Shown here one piece after another: positions 35,461 to 63,036 of a stretch of 64,000 nucleotides of DNA. Source of the DNA: Lingula anatina. Taxonomy: Eukaryota; Brachiopoda; Lingulata; Lingulida; Lingulidae. A program made the position numbers and the translations under genes. The stretch is taken from positions 114,650 through 178,649 of the forward strand of contig NW_019775427.1 in assembly GCF_001039355.2 (NCBI RefSeq), read 5' to 3'. Numbering within the stretch: position 1 is the stretch's first letter; the number at the start of each line of letters is the position of its first letter. The notes under the pieces were generated by a model. The model searched no databases. It saw only the letters and a list, made by a program, of their open reading frames with translations, and was not told where the DNA came from.

Positions 35461-36951
35461 ATGTCAGTGCCAGGCGGTGCCAGTGAGGTTAAAGATGCTG
35501 ATGCTGATATTCAAAAAATAGTCGATGGTGTAAGTATTAACCGTGTTTACGTTCTTTTTTCCACAGTTAAATTTGCCAAGATGAGGGACTTGACTCACAT
35601 GTAAATAAGTTTTCTTTTGTTAGTGTTAAAAGTTGTATAGGGTTTATAAATATGTATGAAAGTTTGATAATACACTTGCAGTACAGATCTAAGCACATTC
35701 ATTAGTATCCAATGCATAGTTTTGCACTAAATTTCACGTTGGAAATTCTAGAAATGTGCACTTTTAATGTGCACATTAATTTCTATTGCCAAAATGTAAC
35801 TGGCGCCATTTTCATTGAAACTTGAAAGATTCGTTCCACTTTCCACACGACAGAACTTTTGTCATGTGTGGGTGAATCATCATTCATTAGATATGGAAAA
35901 AGAACTTACTTTGCATATTCCACACCACACATTTCAGATCAGCTTGTAATTTACATTTTCAAGGGTGCAGGGAGGGGCACAATATACAACCATATTTTTA
36001 AAACATAAAAAATCAACTAGAACTTGATATTATAACATTTTAATTAATCGATACTTATCTTTGTAAGTAGCAGTCACACTGTGCATATGTTATATCTTAT
36101 TAGGTGAAAGCAGAACTAGAAGGGAAAGTTGGAAAGAACTTTACAGAGTGTAAAGCCATTTCCTATAGATCTCAAGTAGTTGCTGGTACAAACTATTTTG
36201 TCAAGGTAAGCTGAATTAATTAAAAATGTTTTGTGATTTTTAATTTTGAATTAGACTTTTGACTTAATGTATATCACTTTTATCTAAGGTGCTGATGATA
36301 ATTTGTGTCAGTTAAAACAATAAAATGTATGTACTGTTATTCAATTAATTTTCCAACTTAGAAATATGATGTCAAAATACTTATGGTGATTTGCTTTTGC
36401 TCTTAAAAATGAAAAGGATAATTTCTGACTGTTTGGACTCCAATTTTAGACTTTCTAAAGCTAGCATCAGACTAAAAAAGTTCATTCTAAAAGGAGTTCA
36501 GATATTGAAAACTACTAATATCATCATGGTTATCTTTAGTCAGAAGGCATATCTGAGAAATCCAAAGCATTGTTATTGTAACCTACTTAAGATTATGCTC
36601 CTCAAAAGACAATTACAGTAGTATTGTATTGTTTCATTGAACTTTGTTCTGCATAAGATTAACTGATGACTGTAGTATCTCTACTTATAACTTAATCTAT
36701 TGTTATTAAATTTTTGTTTTTGTACATTATTTGCAAAGACATAATATTTCTGTATAACAACAGTCCTGTTTTTAGAAAGAGGAATCAAATACTTATAACA
36801 AGAACAAAAATACATTTTATTTTAGGTTCAGGTGGGAGATGAATACATCCACGTGCGCATCTTTGTGCCTCTCCCCCACACTGGGGAGGCTCCCAGCGTT
36901 CACAGTTTTCAAGCTGGGAAAAGTGCTGCAGATCCCATAGAGTACTTCTAG
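35461..36951 (+). CDS. CSTB: Stefin (type 1 cystatin), cystatin A/B-like
   Basis: Three exons, 35461-35529, 36104-36205 and 36826-36951, all phase 0, give a complete 98-residue protein, the usual stefin length. The N-terminal [13 protein letters not shown] supplies the conserved glycine, the central [13 protein letters not shown] holds the QxVxG protease-binding loop, and PLPHTGEAP lies in the second hairpin. There is no signal peptide and no cysteine pair in the C-terminal region, as expected for cytosolic stefins. It is expected to inhibit papain-like cysteine proteases such as cathepsins by blocking the active-site cleft. The gene is head to head with RABL2 and tail to tail with hexokinase. 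AATAAA near 37750 may be its polyadenylation signal. Confidence 0.95.
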
Positions 36952-37197
36952 GTTCAAAGAGGCTCTCTGGATTACATAGTACATAGAATCAGTACAATGA
37001 AGCATAAATATATAGCTGAAATAAAAACAGTGCTTTCATAGGATGTCTTAGAATACTTCTAGGCTCATTAATAGGTTACTAAATATATATTTATTCAGAT
37101 ATAATTATATATGTAAATGTTAATACAGATAAGCATAGCTCAATAGCTAAAACAAAAACAGGGCTTTCATAAGATGCATAGAATAATTGTCTCTCTC

Positions 37198-37245
<48 letters not shown>

Positions 37246-39427
37246 AGAAAGGCCACAATTCTAGGGCATTGATACAAATAGTCTAAACTCAATAGCTGAA
37301 GCAACAATTACAGGGTATGTGAAGACTTTAAATTAGATTTCTTGATAACAGGGTTTCATCGTTTTGATCACATCTCTGAGGTTCTTCTAGATCTATAAAT
37401 GAAAAGAGACTGCACTGGTATATTTATACATCTCTATCTAATACTCATTTTAGAAATGATGATGGCGATATTTTTGAAAAGATTGTAAAATGTAGTGCTG
37501 CATCAACAACATGATGTAGCCATTTTGTGCAAATCTAGTCCTTGAGATAAGATGAAATCACTGAGGATGTCAAGTGATGTAACAATAGTCACAAGGTCAT
37601 AAGTGTTGATTTTTCAACCATTGTATCATGATATGAAAAGATAATATTAAGTTTTATTTGATTGAAGTCCTCTTTGCAAGCTCATTTACATATATTTGCA
37701 TTGTTTTAAACCATTCAACTTTGAACACAAGTTATCTGTTTGTCAACGGAAATAAACAATATTGAACTGTATATCATTTGACATGTTATCTTGTTTCTGT
37801 TATATGGTATCTGTTAAAAATTCTAATTTAAGAGTTTGAATCTAAAATGAGATTAGGCCAGTCATTATATTTATATAGAAGATAAAACAGTTATTCAATA
37901 TTGTCAAAATGCTCTTTTATAAACCAATGAAAATAAAATCGGTGCCGTAAATGAAGGAACTCCAAAGAAGGTATTTCAAAAAGTGCTTGTTGCCATGCAT
38001 AAGGACAAAAGAATTGTAGTTCCCACCACTGAACAATAAGTGTGCTGTTCTTTTAAGCATTGTGTTCTTCAAAACTTAAGGTATGAAATACTGTAACAAT
38101 GGTAGCAAGATGTATGTTTACCTATTATATGAGAAAGCACATACTTTGATTATTCCATTTGTTTAGTTCTTACTTTGAATTCCATAACAAGAAAAGGCAG
38201 CAATTCAATAAATGATGAAAAATTTTATTTCTTTTTGTTCTTGTTATTTCAGAGATCTTCCATGCAGTTTGTAAATGTATGCATAACTGGAAAATATGTG
38301 AAAAATGCACATTCCAGTAATTGACATTTATCGCTTCATTTTGATTCCAGAATCATTTACTGTACATGGCTGGTATATGTCAGTCAATGTTCTATAGTCA
38401 TTGACAAATGGAAACTCTCTTGGTAATTTCAAATGCAAATAGCTAATGAAACTGTTCAATAGAATCATTTATACAGAAAATGAATACAGAAAAAGTTGCG
38501 TTCTCTATTGATTTTCAAGAAAAAAGACGTGCATGCACATTCACTTTAAATATTTGCTGTATTTGTTACACAATATTTCTTATATTATTGAAGACTTATT
38601 TTAAAATATACTGGATTTCTTAATTAACCTTCATCAACCTGCCTTCCACATTCAAAACATAAACTGTCATTCTTTGTTGTCACAAGACATAACTAATCTT
38701 TAAAGAATCTGAAAATTATCTTTTGCAGAGACAATCATAATATCAAAAGGTATCCCAATGTATTATTGTTAATTTGCATTTAACAGATTAGGTGCAAGTA
38801 TGCTGTAAATGTCAAATAATGATGTGTTGGCAGTCCAACTCAAGACAATGACAAAAAAGGTTCCTGGTTGTATATACTAAAGGTCTTTTATATCAAATGA
38901 ACCAAATAATTCCAATCATCCGATTTCTATAGTTGGCTATAAGTAATTTAAATAATAAGATTACGCCCAGGTTAATATGCTCTAAATGCATATTTTTTAC
39001 TATTAAAAAAGTGATTCATAGGAATGACTCATCATGCTATGTTCTACAATAATTTGAAAATAAAAATGGATACAAAAGCTAGTATGGCAGTGTCCTGTGG
39101 TTGCATTTTAATTATCATATTTCCAATTGGCTTTCTCTAATCCACAAAAACAAACCAATATAATATATGTATCTATATATAAAATACCTCAAATTTTCTT
39201 TCATGGTCTTTACCAATAAGGCTACCAAAATATTTTTGCATGCAAAATTATACTATTCAAAATAATTATTTACTCAAAATTATTTACCTCAAATTTGGCA
39301 TGCATAAAATATATAAATTTAAATATTTTTTTCCAAACAAAATGATAATATTAAAAATTATTTACTCAAAATTTGTAATTCTAAAAAGGACATGCATAAA
39401 ATATAGAAACTAGAATTCAAATCCAGG
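36952..39427. other. Stefin 3' UTR and intergenic DNA
   Basis: AT-rich, no exon seen. It contains a (TA)n tract at 37199-37243 and three similar short segments (about 36945-37040, 37050-37160 and 37270-37320) with TACTTCTAGG, TCAATAGCT and AAAACAG in common, suggesting old duplication of the 3' UTR. Confidence 0.5.
37199..37243. repeat. (TA)n microsatellite
   Basis: About 22 uninterrupted TA units. Confidence 0.95.
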
Positions 39428-42400
39428 TTATTTTCCATGCTTGGCAAGTCTATCTACAACAGCTGCAACAAGTCCGGCTCCCTTTCCACTGCCATCGTCT
39501 ACAAGGATCAGTTTCACCTGTAATAATATGCAATAAAATATTTAACAAACTGCCAATTTGTCCAATTTGCATGTTTCAGCAGTTACCAAATAGGTTGTCT
39601 TGTTTGCCTCCTAAATCCTTTTCCTTAATATAATACCTTTTATCCCCTACCCATATAACACTCCATTAGTAAATTTGTGTAAAATGCTAACAAACTGAAA
39701 CAGGAAGTTAAAACATTTTTCAAATTTAAAAAAAAAAATCAAAACACATTTCACAGGCTGTAGGTTGCTAGATTCTTCCTAAAACAACAACATCTGACCA
39801 TTTTTTGTAGGGTTTTTTTGAAAATTTAAGATATGTCTCCCCACCTTGGTTTCTGGTGCAAATTTTTCAATGTTCTGCATCAAGAAATCATGAAGCCTAG
39901 GATGATACTGGTAGAGGGAGCCATCTACAGCCACCGTCACCTCTGGTCTCTTCATTCTATTGCACAATGCTGCCAAAGCTGGACAAAGAAATGTTATTAC
40001 AAATTTAGAATATTGTATTTTTTAATTTGAAATGAAAGGATGAGAATAAATCTCAGGGGAGATTCTTCTCTTCTTTAAAAGTTTATAATTAGTTCTTTAT
40101 TAGTTTGATAATGTCCCAGAGTAAAAATTTATATCTTATTATCCTATAAAGTTACTCATATTTTCAACCCATTTCTTAAAATGATAAAACACTCATGTAA
40201 ACATTTTCCCCTGAATTAACAGGAAGACTATGGCAGTATAAAAAATTGTGAAGAATTAAGTTTTTTAATCAGAAATAGAATAAAACATTGAATCCAAGTG
40301 CAAGATCTCGTTGAGCAACAGATTTCGAGTTGAAGAAAATCTGTAAAGGATGCCTTTAATTTTCATCAATCTTTGATCTTTTTTTATTCTCATAATGATA
40401 TTTAAAATTTCTTCCCATGCTGGCACTATGACTTTCTATCAATGCTGGTAACAAAAACTTTTCTTTCCATGCTGGTAATCATAACTTTATTTTAGCTCTA
40501 TCTAATTAAAAGAAATAAGAAATTTTAATTTATCACAGTGGTTACTCACCTCCTCCAACCAGCTGGCCAGCTCTTATGGATATCACTTCACACACATATT
40601 TGACCACACTGATGTCAAACTCTGTGGCTTCACCCTTAAGGCCCATCTCCTCTATTACTTTCAGTGTCCTCTCACTTTTACCCTCTTTATTGTCTCTGGT
40701 GACAAAAATAAAAAAAAATTCAATCTCCATATGAAAAATATTTGGTATAATTTGGATAACCTTACACATAGCACAAATATATCCTTGGTGGGCATTACTA
40801 CATGTAGTTTGCAATTATTATAGAACAATATAATTCTAAAAACTTAAAACCCTTAATTGTACCTGGTACCCCCCCCCCCCTAAAAAATAAGAATCTTGCT
40901 TTAGGTTAGTTCAGAGTGCATGTTGGCCCATTCTACATAACCCTTGTTAAAACAAAATTCTAATCACCATAATTTTTCAAATTTACTGTTGTGAAATAAA
41001 CACTTCAATAGAAATAAAAATTGTAAATAAAACTTTGATCCTTTGGGGCATTTCGATCCTTTCGCGAATTTCAATGTTACTGGAGACGTTCTTAGTTACA
41101 ATGCAACACTAAGATATAATATAAGATCTTAAAACAGTTTACCAAACAGATGAACTTATTTCCACTTACTTTTCTATCTTTGTTGCATGAGTTGTGGTTA
41201 ACGAATTCCGTGTGCCTAGCGTTTCAGACACTTTGCCATTAAATATCAGACCTTCTCGCGTTAGATGCAGCAGTATGAGGCGTACAGTTTCACCCATGTA
41301 CATACCTGCAAAGTATTTTTCAAAGCTGCAAACAGAACGAAAACAATCAGCTACAACAAACATAGAATATAATGTATACAACATAAATAGCTGGGAACTA
41401 TGTGCATCATATGCAAAATTAAAATCAAATCACAAATTAAAAAGGCACTGGCAATGTAAGAGTACCACTGTTATCTTTGGGTTTATCATTGAATTTTAAG
41501 ATAAAAATATTTGATCAGTTACAGCAGGAACTAACCATCAACATTGTAGTCTGTTTAAAACAAATCCCAATCATTTTATAGAGGCAAAAATATTCTCCAA
41601 AAAGATTTAATTTTTCTTATAAATATGACAAATTTTTGTTCACTTACGTGAAAGAACCAACATGGTTTGAATATTTATCAACTTCTCTATCATAGTCTGT
41701 CTTGATGAAATCTATACAACCATTGTCTCCAAATGCTCCCCATTCTATATCAATAACAACCTGGGAGAAAAAACTACATAGATAACAAAAACATATACTA
41801 CTGAAAGTAAACATAAATAAATTTTGATTGTGTGTTACCAAATGTTTTTTAAAATTGTGTATCTAGTATCTAGATGTTTGTTTTTACCTTAATATTGTTC
41901 AAGATTTGGTGACTGAAAATAATGAGACAAGAAAAACAAAGTTCCGACAGAAATAAGTAATGCTACCTCTTTTGGTTCCTCAACTGGTAAATTCCATTTG
42001 TCTATATTTTCAATGTGTTCTAAATAGCTTGCATTGCACCCAGTTCCTAGAATATCCATATTTAATTTTTGAAGTAAAAATTGCAAAGATAAATAAATAA
42101 ATAAATAGATAAATTAATTTTTTAAATAATCATCCACCACATACTTTAATATAATGTTTTATAAAAATATAAGATCTTTATGATTTCACTGTACACAAGT
42201 GAAGAGACTATTGATACAAAATGTTTACACAAAAGTTCAATAATATTTCATTTAGATATGAGAAAACCTACCTAATATGACCCCAATATAACACTTATGG
42301 TCCGCATAAGCTCCTGCCATGATGGTTCCTGTTGTGTCATTTAATATAGCTGCCAACTCTACATCTTTAAGCTCCTGTGGAAAAAAGTTGTACTAGAGCT

Positions 42401-44264
42401 TATTTTGAAATAAAAAACACCATTTACAAGACACTTCAATATAATTTTCACTATGACCCCTTAATTGTACAAAAGTACAAGATAATATATCACTGGGAAT
42501 AAAAGAAAGGCAATATACTGAGCAGCAAGAACTACAAATTCATTTGTTCCTGCATTCATCCAACTAAAATGCTTACAAACATACATGTTTTGAACAGGGC
42601 AGCACAAATAACATCCCAGGAGAGTAAAATAATATTACAAAAAACTCAAATGTTCACAAATGTTCAAGCCACATATGAAGAGATACAGTAATAGATACTA
42701 CCAGATCAACCTACCTCTCTCTTTGCCATTGCTGCCTCCAAAGCTGCCCCTGCATCGTCCCCAACGCCATCTTTGCACCTGAAGCTCTTGGTCCATGTGA
42801 TTAAAATACCACTTTTCAGTCCCTTCTGAGTCATTGGGAAAGAAAAGGTGAAACCTGGAAAGAAAGCATAAAAAGTCCAATCTTAATATTTTGGTGTTTT
42901 TTACTCTACTGACTGACATTTGACATCATGATTTTCCGAGGAAGCAGCCTGACCATTAAAAATTTTGTAGCCTTTAATAAATTTCTTAGGGTTAAACCAC
43001 CCCGAGTTTCAAAGAACACTGGAAATTTACCTGTATGAATGCTGGAAGCACAGAAGAGTTTCCAGTGCCCTGTGACACTCAGGGTAAGGTATGTAGGCTC
43101 CAGATATGATGTGAAATTTGATTGCAATATATTTCCAAGATTACCTTCAATGCATTCAAACTTTTAAGCTAGACTACTTGGTTAATTTCTGTATAACTAT
43201 ATCTAAACCTAAATAAAAATAAAAAGAAGGCAAGTGACACTCTACAAACCTAATGGTAGCTTTTTCCCCTTCAAGTTCTCTTCCTCTAAAAAGACACAAA
43301 TGCTGTCAGCAATGTATTCATACACATCTTTAGATGGTCCGCACAGAGTTTCCTCAGGTATTCTCACTTCCTTGCAGTAATCTCTGGTGATGAGGCCTTT
43401 CTTCATTTGAAGATGGATCACTCTAAAATTGGTACCTCCAAGGTCAAGTGCTAAATAGTCTCCATCCTCTGTAATTATATATAAATCAGATTATGTGATA
43501 CTGGAGTACTAAGTTTAGTTTGATGTCCTCCAAATGATTTATGCATTATAAAAATGTTTTCAGTGTGTTGTAATTTCTTTTTTAAATGTTAGGGGAGGGG
43601 AAGACAGACACCATAAATCAGAAAAAAAAACACAATGACTTCTTAGTAGAAAAAGTATCTTTGCTCTTCACAGCCTGTTGTACAATTCTTTATGTTTTTA
43701 TTCACCTGTTCCATCACACAGGGCTCTGACATAAGTGTTTTCACAAAGACAACTACTTTGTTTCCTCTTCTGTGGATCTTTATTCATTGCCAGGTCCATC
43801 TCAGAATCCAAGGTATCCATGACTTTTTTCACAGTCTCGTCAGGCAGTCGCAATGGGGCCGTGATCTCCAAAATCTTTTATATAAAAGAAAAAGGTTGCG
43901 ATCAAAATATTGATAAAATATACACTTACATAACATTGTCCTAGATCATTTTAAATAGACATGATTCTTTGTAATTAGATTGGTTATGGAAATGCTGTGT
44001 CTCTGTTATTATACCGTTTTGACATTTTGTCAATATCTATTGTGATGGCATAGAACAAATAAGTTTGTTAAAAATAATCTTGAGTATTTCTCATTTCAGT
44101 ACCTTAATTACGTAAGTCATTTTAACTCGGACAGATGCAAATTCTAGGAATTATAAAACTTACAGAACTCTGCAATGTGGGATATAATGAAACAAAAGCC
44201 TTACCCTCTGTTTCTTTTCTGAGTCTTCCACATTCAGCTTTGGACATTTTGGGTTCGTTGCCAT
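39428..44264 (-). CDS. HK: Hexokinase, single-domain, 11 coding exons
   Basis: Exons 44205-44264 (ATG at 44264), 43706-43874, 43250-43468, 42715-42854, 42272-42374, 41967-42046, 41648-41760, 41170-41325, 40550-40695, 39845-39978 and 39428-39517 (stop TAA) keep frame throughout and give 469 residues, normal for an animal 50-kDa hexokinase. It phosphorylates glucose with ATP in the cytosol. Visible motifs in order: [15 protein letters not shown] (phosphate 1), [16 protein letters not shown] then ITWTKSF (sugar-binding signature), [17 protein letters not shown] with the catalytic Asp in [41 protein letters not shown] (adenosine) and [11 protein letters not shown]. The short hydrophilic N-terminus has no hydrophobic mitochondrial-binding segment. 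A non-coding first exon is likely near 45506-45600, where a donor matches. Divergent from POLR3B. Confidence 0.95.
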
Positions 44265-44469
44265 GATAAAAATCTTCCAATCTTCCAAGTTAAGACCTAA
44301 ATAGAAAATCAGAGTTCAGATGATTTTCAAAGCCCACATTTTCAATTAAAAAAAAAAAAAATGATCATACATTGCAATCAATACTTTGTTGATGACCTTC
44401 TTTTAGGCACACTTCAGTTTTCAGTTTTGGTTTTTCTTTTTTTATGATTTGTTTTAATGAGTAATTATG

Positions 44470-44637
44470 CAGGCCCGTAGCCAGGGGGGGTTCGGGGGGT
44501 TCGAAAGAACCGCCCTTTTTGCTGAGAAAAGGTCCACTCTGGGTAAAAATTGATCTAGGTGCATGAAGTTTTTATAGAAAAAGGTCCACTTTTTCAGAAA
44601 AAGAACCCCCCTTTTGAAATTGCTGGCTACGGGCCTG
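44470..44637. mobile_element. 168-bp MITE with CAGGCCCGTAGCCAG ends
   Basis: The left end CAGGCCCGTAGCCAG and the right end CTGGCTACGGGCCTG are perfect 15-bp inverted repeats, with TTATG directly repeated on both sides (44465-44469 and 44638-44642). The interior has a repeated AAAGGTCCACT motif and no coding capacity. It lies in the 5' intron of hexokinase. Confidence 0.9.
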
Positions 44638-45309
44638 TTATGTGTAATTTTCAATAGCAATAAAATTACTTTACACATTCATCCCTCCATTCACACTCCT
44701 CAAGCCTGTAATCAGTAATTTCAAAGGGGGTCTTTTTTTCTGGCAAAAAGGGCAGTTCATTCAAATCCCATGAACCCTCCTGACTAAGGCTTCGTTCACA
44801 TGCAATGTCTATTTTCTATTTTCTATTTTCGGTATGTCTTATGATCACGCTCTGTGCCCTGAATATCCCGCGGCGTAATTACTGGGTTTCCATGTTATGG
44901 ATGAACTTACCGGGCTTATTTGTTGTTCTGATAAGAATTTTCCCATTTTCTTGAAAAACTGTCTTTGCTGTTTCAAAGGCACGTATATTAGTTCAGACCT
45001 TTCCTTAAATTAGTTTTGAGACTCAAAAGAGGGATAAACGGTAAGTACGAACATGTTTACTAGCATAACTTATCACAGAGACCTGACAAATTTTTTAGTT
45101 TATTATTTCCCACCTTAATCCCCAAAACTGAATTTATTCAAGTATACATGCACAACTGATAGAACTGTATACACAATAAAATGATAAATTCTATAGATTC
45201 TCATTAAGTATACAAGAAATCTGATATCATCATTCTGGGGTGATAAAAGTCAGCAATATGAGTTTTGGAAATAAATGGAAATGAATAATGTAAAAATTGA
45301 GCCACGACT

Positions 45310-45328
45310 ATAATCCCCCCCACCACCA

Positions 45329-45362
<34 letters not shown>
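45310..45362. repeat. (CA)n microsatellite
   Basis: CACCACCACC grades into about 15 CA units in the hexokinase 5' intron. Confidence 0.95.
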
Positions 45363-45599
45363 CTTCACCACATGCACACACAGTCAGGACAAAGTTTATC
45401 AAGTAACGTGGCAGATGGCATCGTGCAGTGCATTCACGAATTTAATCATGAAATAATCATGCCACAAAAAGGCCTCAAATGAAAAAAAATACGTATAAGC
45501 TTTACCTGATCAATTCACACTTGATATGTTCCTGGAGTCCAATGGAAAAGTTCTGACCTCTCCACACCTCCACTGTTTAGCGGGTAATTAGGTCAACAC

Positions 45600-45938
45600 A
45601 CCGGCCTAATAATATTTTCCCCAAAGATGGCGCTACACGATACGCCATATCTAATTTGATCAAAACGTATTGTTTAACCATTTTGATCACATTGTAATAG
45701 TAAAAAATAAATATTCATTTCTTTTATTATTATCATCTACACATGTTGGTATTGGATATTAGTGAAATATTGAACAAATAATATCATTTTTACAGCAAGT
45801 GTGTTGGTCGTGTCTTGAAATAGCGCTTACGAATCTCCAGCGAAAATAAGCATGCACGCCAAACCTCCGTTCATGTGTACCTTTGACTTGGGGTAACTTT
45901 CTTTAGGTTTGCCTGCATGATAAGAAGACAAATTAAAC
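45600..45938. promoter_or_regulatory. Divergent hexokinase/POLR3B promoter region
   Basis: The interval between the inferred hexokinase 5' UTR exon and the POLR3B start holds AAAGATGGCGCT near 45623, which fits the YY1 core AAGATGGC. No TATA box is evident. Shared promoter use is inferred from the head-to-head layout. Confidence 0.45.
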
Positions 45939-60967
<15,029 letters not shown>

Positions 60968-62012
60968 AAACAATGCCAGTGTGTCATATCAAAGAGGGTG
61001 TTGGCATACTCAAACGTGTCAATTTACAGCAAAGAAGTACCTCGGCTGCATTTAGTAGCAGCATTAGCTTTTAAAATATCAGAATTATTATCACTGTGTG
61101 TGCATGCATGCATGGGTGCAAGTGTGTTTGGTCAGATGCATATGTGGTAATATGTTTTTTTAGCTGATGTTTGGAGATGCTTCTTGTTAAACAGTGCATA
61201 GAACAGGCATAAGTATTAAGACCTGACAACTTTGTTGAGATTAGTTTTTGTATTTAAAATTATATTATATCAGGTTGTTTATTGAAAATATATTTCACCC
61301 AAGCATAATGCCTTCAGTCAGTAAACTGTCAAGGTCACTTTACAGATGGGAAGTTTGGGTATGAATAAATACATGATAGTTGCTCTTTCATACACTTGAC
61401 TCTGTATGCCAACTTATTGTCTTTGAAAAAACAAGTTCTCATGTAGCAGTGATAACAAAAGTTGTGCACTCTTTTCTAGCAAGATGAAACATCAGTTATG
61501 GAATTTTGTAAATAAATTGATAAGCTCATTTAAAATATAAGAAAAATCATGTTGTTATTTGTTATGCAATAAAATATTCTGTTTTCCACCTGGAATATGG
61601 CTTTTTTTATCGATTATTAAAACTATTCTCTTTAAAAACAATTGTAAGAAATTTACAAAATATATAATATACATTCTTCTTGAAACTGAAATTAGCACTT
61701 TCTCTCTGTAACAAAGAAAGAACGGGAAAGGCTTATCCAGCATGTAGTTGTTTCGTTAGGAATCCCTCCTTAATTTATCTACATCATGAAAACGTACAAA
61801 CGAAGTGGTTAAACTGCTAGATTGCTCCAGATTGTTCATTTGTCACGCGTCGCACCTGTCGCATTACAAGACATTCGTCCAATCACGTAAGGAACCGTCA
61901 GTTTGTCCGTCTCTGGGAATTGCGCATGCGTGTACTGTCTCTAACGTGGCAAGTAAACGAAGTTGTAGTTCTCTGGGGGATTAGCCACGTTTTTGGCTAA
62001 GTTGCAGCAAAA
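60968..62012. other. POLR3B 3' UTR and TMED2 upstream region
   Basis: AATAAA-type signals occur near 61365, 61512 and 61564 on the plus strand. The last 200 bp are more GC-rich and contain CCAAT (61879) and TTGCGCATGCGT (about 61919-61930), which resembles an NRF1 site, consistent with a TATA-less promoter for the gene starting at 62013. Confidence 0.5.
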
Positions 62013-63036
62013 ATGGGAACTCTAGAATGTTGTTTAGGAATCTTTATATCTCTACTATGCATAAGCTACATAAACTGTTACTTTGTTAGCATAGACGCTA
62101 ACGCAGAAGAGTGTTATTTCGAGAGGGTAAAACCCGGCACGAAGATGAGCTTGATGTTTGAGGTGGCAGAAGGCGGATTTCTGGACATAGATGTGAAGGT
62201 AATGGCAAATCACATTTAAACAAGGTAGTGCACAGAATTAAGGTCCTGTGGAATATTGTTTCTACCATATATATAGATGAACGTGATCTGTAATGTTCTG
62301 AGCTACTACTGTAAGCATGAAAGCATATGTGGCCTGTTAATGCAAACACTAACTATTACACTCAGTTCTGGTAGTGGGTGTATTGCAATATTGCTATATT
62401 TATCTCTGACATCCTGTTAAAAATCTGGAAGGCAGCCATCCTTCATATTAAGGGAAACTTTAAGAAATGCGTTGTGAGTTCAGATCTATTATGAAATGAA
62501 AGAAAAAACTACCTTTGCATGTTTATTGTACAGTATGCTGTGCTTCTTTGACATATGTTGTGGAATATTTACGAAAAATCATTTTTAAATAAAAAATAGT
62601 GTGTATTGAGTTGAAAATTTAACTAAAAATCCATATGGTCTCCTGACAAGCTTTAACAACCATATGGTGTGATGTGTGAAATTTTGCCCTTATAAGATAT
62701 GCAGGTATTTCATAAGAACAGCTTTTGTTATAGTTGAGAACAACTTCCATTGATTATAGATGTAGAAGTAAATGCATTGCTCTCCCAATATGTTTATTCT
62801 GAATTTATACACAAAATCTTTTTTATTTTGTCAGATCACTGGGCCAGATGGAAGAGAAATTTATTCAGGAGATAGAGAATCAAATGGAAAGTACACCTTC
62901 TCTGCACATATGGAAGGCGTGTACAAGTATTGTTTTAGCAATAGGATGTCAACAATGACACCTAAAATTGTTATGTTTTCACTAGATGTAGGGGATCAGC
63001 CTGGTGGAGAGAAGGATAATACCATGGAGAGTGATG
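62013..63036 (+). CDS. TMED2: TMED2, p24-family cargo receptor, first two exons
   Basis: Exon 1 (62013-62198, 62 codons) encodes a hydrophobic signal peptide ([15 protein letters not shown]) followed by the mature start [17 protein letters not shown] and [14 protein letters not shown]. Exon 2 (62835-63036) continues [36 protein letters not shown] and [11 protein letters not shown]. These match the GOLD domain of TMED2 (p24 beta 1), a type I membrane protein that cycles between ER and Golgi in COPI/COPII vesicles. The two GOLD cysteines (EEC and YCF) are present. The donor at 63037 (GTAAGA, phase 1) leads to exons for the coiled coil, membrane span and tail beyond the window; they are not found before 64000. 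Confidence 0.95.
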
